In this document: piece after piece, positions 41,401 to 53,400 of the stretch
Layout of the letters: each line of letters starts with the position of its first letter
Position numbering within the stretch: position 1 is the stretch's first letter
Notes under the pieces: generated by a model
Told to the model about the DNA's origin: nothing
The model's input: only the letters and a program-made list of their open reading frames with translations
Databases searched by the model: none
Assembly (NCBI RefSeq): GCF_047495875.1
Contig: NC_092459.1
Coordinates: forward strand, 17,283,795-17,347,794
Source of the DNA: Pithys albifrons albifrons
Lineage: Eukaryota; Chordata; Aves; Passeriformes; Thamnophilidae
Direction: 5' to 3'
Length of the DNA stretch: 64,000 bases
Position numbers and translations under genes: made by a program

Positions 41401-44400
41401 TTTGAAGTTGAAAAAGATCAACAAAATCTACCATTGTCTGTCTGGAAACTGAAATGTCTAGGAATAAAGCAGAAGGTAGCAATCAAACATGAATCTTGAT
41501 TATAATCACTGAATTTAAACTCAAGGATCAGAAAATAAAGAAAAATTCCTCAACACCTTCATCTATTGTTCCCATCCTCTAACCTTTCAAGATACAGAAA
41601 ACAACTAGAAAATTTAAACATAAAAATCTGACTTTTTCTTGTGAAATATTAGCTGTACTTCTTTTAGAAGGCTTTTAAACAATATTGTATAATATTCTAG
41701 ATGATTTAAGAGTATTTGGCAGCAAAAAAAGTAATGAGTGGGCGACTTAGGCAATTTAGTGTTTTTATTTGGTTCCCTTCACTTCAATCAAATGCTTTTA
41801 GTAGGATATCAGTGTAAAGAAAAATATCTCAATGTAAGTAAAAATTAAAAAATATACATCACAGGTATTCATTACCTTAGTGAATTGAAGGGGAAAAACA
41901 GCCAACACAACCTTGTCAAAATCTATTAACCCCAAAGCTATGAAACTGCAGCATAGAAATATATATGTCAAAATGCTAAACTGTTACAACTTCTGTAGAC
42001 TCCTAGAGAAAAAGAGCCTTTCCCTGACAATTTCAAGGTTTTCGTATTTGAAAAATAGAGTAGAAGGAGTAATTTACTTTTTTCCCCCACAGTTCTGGAC
42101 TACTTATACCTGCAAAAACCCCGCTGCAAGAACTGAACATTAATGACCAAGAACAGGGAAAGGATACAAAGGGGTCAAACTGGTACAAGTTTCAAATGTG
42201 TATTTCTTATTAAAATACATCCCACTTACCAATTTATAGTAGAACACAAAGTCGGACTGCCCCCTGTTCATCTTAAGGACAGAGGAGGGCATAAATATGT
42301 CTATATGACCATTACACAGAAAAAAATACTATTATAGGACCTATTAACAATTCAATCTGAGATTCCTTGATATATCCTTTTCAATACACACAGATAAAAC
42401 TAAGAAACTGAGGAGGAAACAAAATACAACTTTTGCAAACAGAGGACTTGCCTCACAAATCTTTTAGAGTTTTCCAATCTGTTAATTAATATGAGAGAAG
42501 CAATTGCCAGCGTGTACTTGGGTTTCCAAAAGCCTTTTGTGCCTCACAATAAGTTATTTAACTAGCTGTTAAATAAGGTGAAATTATCAAATTAAAAATT
42601 ATCTAAATTATGCAAGCAAAACACAGCAGTAGAGTACTATCAGTGGACTCCCAAAGTTACATGGGCTGTTCAGTATATTACAGAATCACAGAATCACAGA
42701 CTATTCTGAGTTGGAAGGGACCCACAAGGATCATCGAGTCCAACTCTTAAGTCAATGGCCACATAGGGGATTGAACCCATGACCTTGGCATTATTACAAC
42801 CAAGTTTTAACCAACTGAGATACTGATTAATGGTCTGGACAAGAGGGTGAACACCAGACTGCCCAAGTTGCCTATGCATAACAAGCAACAAAGATGCATG
42901 AAAAGAAAACCAAATAGGAAACAGCTGCAGAAGAAGCTCATTATACTGAATGGCTGAGAGATAAAAGGACTGCTAAAAATTTAGTAGGTGAATGTATAGC
43001 AATATACTTGAAGAAAGACAGTATTAACTTTCCCCTTACTGTAATGGGATAAGAACAGGCAATTAACGCTCAAAATTTAGATCTTGCTGTTGTGGGAAAA
43101 CCAGATGTTGAAAGGAACGGAATTGTATTTTAACAATTTAGTTAACAAAGTTTCATTAAACTTGATAAGAAACTCGTAAGGGAACTGTATCACCAAGGAT
43201 TTTAAAAATTAAGTAACAGAGAAAAGGATTAGAAAACAACAGTTCTCTTGCCATTTTCACATACAAAGCTGGGGTATTGATTAGAAGTTGAAAATAGTAG
43301 GATAAAACAAATTACTAGTCTATATAACAAACTATGGTTCAGGAAGCACCTAGGTCAGCAGTCACTGGAAGTGCAGGAAATATACTCTATCAATGAGTGT
43401 ATATATTTCCTCTGATTTTGCATTCTCTAGAAGGCACCTGCTGGGAACAAGGCTAGATGGTTCTCTGGTCTGACCCAGTGTAGTGAGCTGGCTGACCTTC
43501 AAACCATCTCTCTACAAATCAGCTGCTGCTGCTCATGTTGAAAACTCCCCACACCACTCCTCCAAAGCACTAAAAGAGAGATCATCTCTACAATCACAGC
43601 TTTTATGCTCCGGTTCATTTTACACCTTTGGTTTTCTGCAGAGACTGCCAACAATGTCACCAATTAATGTCAATTTGCTTGTAACACCTGCCCATAAAGA
43701 AATGGATTGAACACAAAAATCTCATTTTTGACGGAACACTGAACAAGAATCAAGTTGTAATGACACATAATCACTACCTACCTGGGACAGCTGTGTACTG
43801 TTGACCTGGAGCAGGGTCTGACTCTGTATCCCATTAGATATCCCTGACCTATGAAGGACAATATAGGCAAGTGTTCTGCTGCTTTCTTAAAAAACTATAT
43901 AAAAATTCATTATGGGGCAACAAAAAAGTCTTCCCAGAAGTAGAGTGAGTTCAGAAAGTCTTCCACTAAGTGGGATGTCTCTACAGTTAAGTTTCCATCA
44001 AGAGCACAAGAAGGAAGCCAGGGAAAAGATCCCAGCTGGCTGAGCCTGTCCATTTTTCATCTTTTTGTCACATATAATTTGCAGATCTTGGGAAACTCAG
44101 TTATTTTACCTTATTTTCATTTAAACTGTCATTAATTCTAAATCTCTGCAAGAAAAATATCATGTCCTCTGAAGGAAGTTTTTCTGAACACCCTCTAGTA
44201 ATTTAATTTCCAGATGTTGCTAGGGCCACACCTTGAAAGGATCCACTGTGTTATTTTAGGTTGACATACTGCTCTTTGGTTAAACATGGGCTTCAGGAAG
44301 GTTGAAGCTGGGTAAATGAAATTTAAATCAGAAACACAGGATCACATTACTGAGCATAATTAATCTTGCTTTTAAATATATTTGTCATCTCATATTACAA

Positions 44401-47400
44401 ACACTATCTGTTTTGTAGAAAGGCAAGTCTTGATGCCCCATCCTGGGAAGTATCCAAGCCCAGGCTGGATAGGGCTTTGACCAGCAACCATTATGAGTGC
44501 AGGACAACAAGGTGATCAGGCACATGCAGCATGGGTTTAGGGAAGGCAGGTCCTGCTTGACCAGCCTGATCTTCTAGTACAAGGTCACTGGCCTAGTGGA
44601 TAAGGAAAAGGCTGTGGATTTTGACTACCTGGACTTCAACAATTGCTTTGACACTGCCTTTCACAGCATTCTCTTGGAAAAGATGGGAGCCCATGGCTTG
44701 GACAGGTATTGCTCTCTGGGTAAAAAACTGGCTGGAAAGCCCAGGGAGTGGTGGTGAGTGTGCTGCATCCAGCTGTTAGCTGGTCAAGGGTCATGATCCC
44801 CAGGGCTCAGTCCTATTACACATCTTTATCAATAATATGGATGGGAGGATCAAAGGCTCCCCCAGTCAGTCTGCAGATGGGTGGGAATGTTGATCTGCCG
44901 GAGGGTAGGAAGGCTTTGCAGTGGGATCTGGAAAGGCTGGATCAGTGGACCAAAGACAACTGTATACGGTTCAACAAGAACAAGTGTTGGGTGCTGCACT
45001 TGGGTCACAACAATTCCATGTAGAGCTACATGCTTGGGGAAGAGTGGCTGAAAAGCTGCCCACTGCAGAAAGACCTGAGGGTGTTGGTTGACAGCCGGCT
45101 GAACGTGAGCTAGCAGCGTGCCCAGGTGGCCAAGAAGGCAAATGGCTGGAGAAAAGGCAGCTCTAGGGGTACCTTACAATTCTCTACATTTACCTGAAAA
45201 GGAGGCTGTAGCCAGGCGGAAGTCAGTCTCTTGTCCAAAATAACAAGCAATGGGACAAGGGGAAACACACTCTGTTGCACCAGGGGAGGTTTAGGTTGCT
45301 TACTAGCAAAAATTCCTTCACAGAAAGGGTTTTCAAGCATTGGAACAGGCTGCCCAGGGAAGTGGTTGAGTCACTGTCCTTGGGGATATTTAAAAGGCAT
45401 GTAGACAGAGTGCTTAGGGACATGGTTTGGTAGTGGACTTGGCCATTTCAGGTTAAGCTCGGGTTGGACTTGATGATCTTAGAGATCTTTTCTAACCTAA
45501 ATGATTGTGCTACATTATGAAATAAGAATGAAGTCTGTTATCCATTAGGGAAAAAATGTAACCTTTTACTGATAATTCGGAATTTATCTGTTTTTTGCTT
45601 TAGAAGACTTAATATTTCAAAGTGTATCATTAAAGTCTTCATCTTGTTTCATAAACAGGTATTTCTACCAGGAATATGGCAATGTAAGAGGTATGACTAA
45701 TTTTAGATTCCTCTCCTTGTGGGCACTGATCCAGAAAGATAATGATGATCCTGTTATTTATCTCTCAAGGTAATTTTTTGCTGTTTCCATTTTAGTGAGC
45801 ATTTCTGAGGACTTCTGAAAAGAACATAAAGTATTTATCTGTAAAATATGAACATGAAAATAGCAGAAACATTAATATGTTTGATACTTAAATATTGACA
45901 TATTTTTCTAGTAAAAATGACTCTGAGGTTGAAATCATAGAAACATAGAACCACAGAACGTCTTAAGTTGAAAGGAACCCATAAGGATCAGAGTCCAGAT
46001 CCCTGCTCCTCATAGGGCTACCTAGAACTAAATCGTATGACTAGAGTGTCTTCCATACATGCCTTGAACTCTGAAATGATAAAATAGCTTTGCATAACTT
46101 CTTCTCCTTAAGCTACAACTGAAAACATTGGCCAATAAGTTTTAGTGGATTTTGTTAAAAACTTTTAGAAAATACTAACTTTCTTGCATCTTGTTGGTGC
46201 AAACGGTAGTGCGTTTTGTCAAAGCTCCATTACTAAAAATATTACAACATACTCCAAAGAAAGCCTTCAATGAAATATACTTTTCAAATAGAAAGCTTTG
46301 CCTTGCACTTACTCTGGGGGAAGGCAATTAGAGTTACATAATTTACTGCACCAGTAACCATTCAACTGCTAGTGAAATGTATGTGCTGTCACTATAGTTT
46401 TCAGTCAGGTCAACGACTGAAACATATGTATATATTGTATAGGTACGTTAGTTTTCAGTGCAGCACTGAACTGATCTAATCTAAGTAAAGCTGAGCACTT
46501 GCTACTACTTATTAGAGGCACAAACAGGGAGCAGAGGCTGTATGCTGCTTGGAGAAGAAAACAAGACTGCTCCATATAGCAGTAAAAGAGTCTTACATTA
46601 GCGCACTTTAATTGCTGAACAACACAACTACCAGGTGTTCAGCCAGGAGTAGAGACATGAGTCAAACTTGTGTGGTGCCCCACTAACGAAACAAAATATA
46701 GTGGTATCTAACGTAAATAGAAGTCAGTTAGAGCCTTCAACTTGTCTCAGAATTCAGGGATATTTAATTATGATATTGAAATACAAAATACCTGGGCACT
46801 CCTTTGATGCAAAATGAATTCAGGAGAGGGTCTGTATTTACTTATTTTTAATGGAATTCTTAGATGCAGCTGCAGAATTCTGTGGTGGCTCTAAGAAGAC
46901 AGTAATTATCTGGTAAAGTATGCATCACCAATAGATAAAGGCTTCTATAAAGAAACAAGCTCTTTCAGATGAAGTAACAATTTGGACATGTAATATGATT
47001 ACTTTAAAATTCATTGAAAGCAGTAACTTTTAATTGCACAGCTCTATTATACCATAATTTAATTGACAGATGTTGTTTAATTAAATGGGAGGAAAGTGAA
47101 ACAGTATGTGAAACAACCCCTTCCTGCTTATAACAGAAAAGAAACATTATTTCAATTTTAATGATGCATCAGTTACATGCTTCTGAAATTTAATGACTGC
47201 ATTTTACAATATTTAATGATTTTAATTAATGGATGAGTTTACAGACACTAACCAGCTATATGTGAAGTTTACATGGAGAGCATGTACAGCAATACACAGG
47301 AATATACACTGCCCTGTTCATTGCATTAGCTATGCATTTAAATCAATTGGATTACTATTCTACTCATGAGGAACAAATTAAAAACCTTTCAATTATGTAA

Positions 47401-50400
47401 GTTTCCCTAGAGGTGGTTTACAGTGCAAGTATTAATGAATATTTCATTACAGTTGTGCTGCTAGGTGCTAGCACATTATTATGTTTTTAATGAACCAATA
47501 GGGTAAAGCCTAAGTAAGCTATTTTTAGAGAATACATATGGACTATTTGACAGAATCTTGCACCTTTTCCTTTAATTTGTTTCCCTTGAGCTAGTATGTA
47601 ATTGGTTCCCAGGTAACCTCAACAACCTTGCCTGGAACATCTTTCCAGATATATTCTTCCTTTGGGTGTAGGGGACAGGGGCCAGAGTAGTTTATATTAA
47701 ATCTCAGCACAAAAAGCAAGATGCAATTATGACTCTTCAAAAACTGCAATAGCAGTCAGAAATCAAAATTTAACATTAAATATATATAAGGAAAATAATA
47801 GAAAAAAAACAATGAGATCATTATGGTGTTACACCATAAATGCGAGTGTATCCAAACGTCAGATGGTACAAACAGCTTTTGGCAGCCTTTCATATCTGCA
47901 AATGGGGCATCCTGTCCTTGCTTAGAAAAATTAGCTCAAGGTTAGGGCAACTCTTTGAACCCTGCAAAGTCTGCAACCCCCTCAGGACAAATCTGAGCCT
48001 TGACTCCTGCTTCTATCACTAACTAGGAGCTCAGTAAGTGTCAATTTGTTGCAGGAACTTGTGGAATGACCATGGATGGAACTTTGGGGAAGAACTCATT
48101 ACCTCAATTTTTTTGCCTCAATTACTTTTTGCTATAAGCCACTTACACAGGTACCTGAACTGCTGCAGTTCATCCATGCTAACCTCAAACCACGAGCTTA
48201 TCACTATGTCCATCTCTGCTTCCACACTGATCACTACCACAGCCTGGTATTTGGGACAGTAATCAAACACTAACTTGGGGCAACAGATCTTTCTATTTTG
48301 GAAAAAAAAAAAGGGAAAATAAAAAAGAAAAACCTTGCTTTAATTTCCTCTAGCACTTTAGCTTTCTTATTTAGTCTTCAACCTCATGAATGCTACCCTG
48401 TGTATTTCCCTCTAACCAAGGACTTCTGGTACTCCCTGATGAAACACATGAAATATGGTTGCCCTTTCTGTTCACAATGTTTGCAACAGGTGAGAAATGG
48501 CCATAATTTAATTTTCTTATATATTTGCTCATACATTTGCTCATAAAAGAGTTTTGAATTTCTAACTTCTCTTTAAAATCTAACTCTGACCTGAAGTGGT
48601 CCATTTTGCACCTTTGTAAATATATACAGAGGAACAGATAATAAGAGGAAAAAAAAAGAGATTATTTTGTCCAAGAATCATATGCAAATTTAATTCCTCT
48701 GCAGCTCTCATACTGTACTCCTGAATCATAGGTCAAACAGAAGAGCACCATTCACTAAGAAATAGCACCACTCCTCAAAACTCATTTATCTATATGTGCA
48801 AATAAAAGGTACTCAATACACTCAGTGCAATCTACAGAGCAATGTAACTCTCCCTAAGGGTGAATTTCCTGTTGAGTAGTTGGATGAACCATCCCCTTTG
48901 ATACAGTAAGCAAACAGACTAAAAATATTTTAATTGTAATTTAAGAAAAAAAAATTAAATGGATAAAGGAAATTATCCATTTCTATAAGGAATTGTAAAA
49001 AAAAACCCAAACAAATCAATTGGACTGTATCTCTAAAGCCATTTTCTTTTGTTGGTACTGAAAACTAAAATGAACAAATTCATAAGAACAGTATGAAACA
49101 ATATATTCACATGCAAGAGATGTGTATGGAGAAAATACGTATAATTACAAAATGAAAACAGATACTTAACAAATGCACAAATGCACATTACTGCTTTCTA
49201 CTTGGAATAATAATTCCATTGTGATCTTGTCGTACTTTTCTTCTGAAAGAGAAAAAACTAAGTCGTAATCTTTTATCTGACCTTTAGTGGTCTTTGACTT
49301 CTTTTCCATTGAAAACAGACTTAGATTTAGTCCAACCTCTCCTACAAAATTAAAGCCATCTTCTTTGCAGGTGTGTGAATATCACATTAATTTTCAGTGG
49401 TTCAAGTGAGCCCTTTTTAAGCTAATATTAGTTGTCATAAATCAGCAAATATTGGTCAGTATCCATTTATTTAGCAGCTAGTAAGATTTCCTTTGTATTT
49501 CCTTTCATCACCTTCTGTTAAGGCTCTGAGTTAAATACCAAACCAAACCAAAATCAAAACCAAAACAAACCTAAACCCAAATTTAACTAAACTTCACTGG
49601 GAAATACAAAGGTTTAATTTCTGCACAGATGAAATGAGCAATCTGATCAATCAAATGTTAAACACCATAAGAAATAAGTCTGCTAAGTGGATTAGCAGTG
49701 ACAGTGTGGATCAATATAACTAAAAAGTAAGACTTTTAAAGATACTTTTTATTTCCTTCATTAACGTCATAGTGAAATGCCCAATCAACTTTAATCAGAA
49801 CTAGGAAAACACAGCACTTCTGTACAGCTAAATCTCAATGAATCAAATTCAATCCTCCCTATCAAAAGCATTTCCTTACAATTCAACTGTAATGGAGCAG
49901 GAAGATGTTATTTAAAAGGTTCTTTCCAGCTTCTACTGCTATGATTTCTGAGAGGTGTAATCAGAAATAGAAAATTTGTATTATTTTTCCCTGATGTGGA
50001 AAAGGGATAGTCACTTCATATTTTATTAACTGAGAAAAAAGAGCACACTTATTTGCAGTGTGTTTATCTCATTTCATAAACATCCTCAGCACAGCAGGAG
50101 CCTGAACTATTTAAGTGCAGCTGGCTGTGTTCATCTATTTTAAGTTTCCCTTCAGCAAATAAATGGAAGACACAGTGACTATTACTTTCATGAGAGTAAC
50201 CAGTGCTGTACCTCTGAGTGAGCTATTTTTCTTATTTATTACATTAATCATTTTACCAAAATAATTATCAAATGTTACACTGTGACCTGGAAGTCAATTG
50301 AAAGTTACATTGCTTTCATATTCAGTGAGAGTCACGGAGTTTCAGAGGAAGAGGCAGCAGAGGCAATCAGTATCACATGCAAAACCACTCTAATAGAAAA

Positions 50401-53400
50401 GAACTGAAATTTCTCTTAAAGTGAGCTACAGGATGATAAAAATTAAAGAATAAAATAAACCTTAAGAATTATCAATAGCATGTTTAGACTGAATTGAAAA
50501 ACCCATGAAGATTAAAAAAATAAAACTATTGAAGCTTTCAGATGTCGGGCATCCATTCAATCTCAACTCGATCTGGTCATGCATTCTCCTAAAGTATCCA
50601 TCAGAATGGCTTTACTCTCAGAACAAGGATGTCCACCTCTTTCTTTTCTGCCTTTCAGTCCTTGGGACCAAGTCCTATCATTTCCTCACTCTGGAACCAG
50701 GACTACTAAGACATTAAAGATGTAGTATTCTACTGGTCCCACCAAGAAAGAGCACTTTTTAAGAACTTTGCTTGGTCATAAAGTAGGTAATGTCTGTTTT
50801 AAAGCCAAACTGTTTAATTTAGCAGATTAAACAAAGGGAAAACTATTTTAAAGCAATTCAGGAAATGTTAAAATGTCTGTTTAGCTCCATCTAACCAACT
50901 AAACTTAACATACACTAACAAAATTAAATTAAGAGCTTTTAAATTACATGAACACAGAGAAAATAACATTTTACTCTGCTATCACTTCACTTGTTAGTAC
51001 TTCACTTTTAGATAATCCAGGGAAGCTGGATTTTCAAACAAATGAAAACTTACTATATTCTGCCTTTGCATTTTAACTTTCATACTATTCCATTGTGTCT
51101 TAAACAGCAATTTTTTTTATTTCTGGCTTTTTGTTTTTTTTCCCACCACAAATTTTTCTCCAGGGAGCTGGCCTGGATGTCTCGAATATTTGGACATCTA
51201 GGAGATGTCTACAGTGTTTTCTTCATTGTTTTGTAGTTACAAGGCTCCAGGTAAACAACCTGTACTCACTAGCCTAGAGACCACCTCCTCTGTATGTTCT
51301 ATGTTCCCCTCTGGAATTTCCCATTGTGTTTAATAAGGTACATAGGAATGTAACTGCCACTGCCAATCCCTGTAGCATTTGTCAGAGTGCCCAAGCACAT
51401 AATAATTGGGTGTGAAGAAAGCAGTTCAACTAATTTCTCTGGGTTTCAGACAACCCTGTTAAAAGTGCTATACTGCAAGCTGCTCTGATATTACAGAAAG
51501 GATGTATATAAATCCTGAAGATGATATCACATCACATATAACAGATGCTTCACAGCAGAGGTGATAAAGATAGGTCTATCAGAGGCAAGTCAGCACCAGA
51601 ACCGAAAATGGTATAATTGTATTAGGCAGAAAGAACTCGCTGTTAGGATGGCTAAACTACTGTCTATATGATATAAGCTAGCTCTAGTCCCTCTCTATTA
51701 TTGCTTTTCAGAACAAACATGCTGAATGACAGCTTGTTAAAAGTGGCATAACACTAATTCCTTACCTTTCAGTCCTGTCCTTTCCTTTACATTGTGTGCT
51801 TTTTGGAGTAGCATTTCCACTCATAAATACAGGTGCTTTGTTTAACATGGAATGGATCTGAGTGTGGTGAGGAAGTTACAAGCAACTGCAACACAAACTT
51901 GCAAGATGAAATATTCAAGGTGAGTCAGACCTCCCCTACCAGAGTGACATAAAAATGGGTTTTAAATATAATTAGCCTTACTGGCCATTATAGGAAATGT
52001 CAGTTCTGCTCTTACTTTACCATAAAGACAAAACTGTCCAATTAAAAAGAAATAGAAGCACTCACTAGATGGTAGTTGATATGTGTTTATAACTCCTTTT
52101 CAAGATGTGGTCATAGCTCAGTTACACTCACAGCTTAGTTTGAAAGAAAATTTGACCACACACACCTCCAGTGGACCATCTCAAAAGCCAGTCATTCCTG
52201 CTCAAAGTACTTAGAGCCTTGCTGTTGCATTTTACAGAAAGAATCCGGTATTTTTTCATTTTGTTTTCTACGAAGGAAGATCATGACTTTTACAATCCAC
52301 TAGGTAGATTGCTCTGCTGCATTCCACTTCTAGGTCATAGTGTCTGGTGCATACACAGCTTTTCATGTGATTTTATGTCAAGCTTCAGAAAAATTAAGTG
52401 CTGTGTGAAAGCAAGCTAGTACCTTAGTGTTTCGTAGTCCCTTTTTTTACTTTCTGTTTTTCCATTTATATTTCAAAATTATACACAGTTTTTTTGTGTG
52501 CTACCTTGGCAACTGAATCTAAAAGACTCTGTTACAAGTCTACAACACACAGCCACCTATTTCTGTTTTTATAATGCGTAAAATTCATGTGCAATTCCCA
52601 CAGTACTGTAATAATTATTCTTAAAAATTTTTATTGCACACTCATTCTAGCACTTGATAGGCATCAATGTACTAAAACGTGCTAATGCGATCACAGACAA
52701 TCATCTGATCATAGTCTTCTTATAATATGAGCTCTTTGCAGAAAGGACTTTGCAGAACACCTGGTAGACAGGCATTGAAAAATGCTGGACCCTGAGGATA
52801 GATTTGGGCTCCTTAGCAAGACAACAGTACAAGGTATCTAAAAGTAATAATTATCTGGAAAATTATAAATAAATAAACACAAAACTTGCTGTATCTATGA
52901 CCAGTTTGGACAGCAAGCACTGAAATACAGGTATTAGCCCAGAAAAGCATATTTCTATTTATGTATTGATTGTTTGTTTGTATATAATGCATTTATATTA
53001 CCATATCTAATTATATGTTTTTCAGATGAAAACAAACCTTAAGAACTAGTTTAGAGAGACAGTGCTTAAAAAGGTGTGAAGGTTGGGAGAAGTACAGTAA
53101 GCATCAGAAACTGATGTCTGGCTGAGAAGGACAGAAAAGGAAAAACAGGAGAGAAGCCTTCTGTCCTTTCACCAGGTATTCTTTCTGTTTCAGTCCAGCT
53201 AAAAGACTACAGCCACAGTTGTCAGGACCTAAACAGGCTTTGAGCATGAATGCCCATGAATGTCTTGTGCATCTATTATTTACATCTTCAATCTTCATTA
53301 TTAGAAGTACAGCATTGTTGCTTAACAAGGCATCCTATCTTCTTTGGCTTTGGTGACTAGTATTTTTCCTGGAGAAAGTAACTTCTGCTCTTTCCCCGGA

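Noticed and set aside
42750..42829. tRNA gene on the minus strand
   Set aside because: Same reasons as for the 3724-3800 copy; the A box also has a mismatch.
47840..48273. Possible processed pseudogene or small gene
   Set aside because: Three short overlapping open frames, but no recognisable protein, poly-A tail or flanking duplication.
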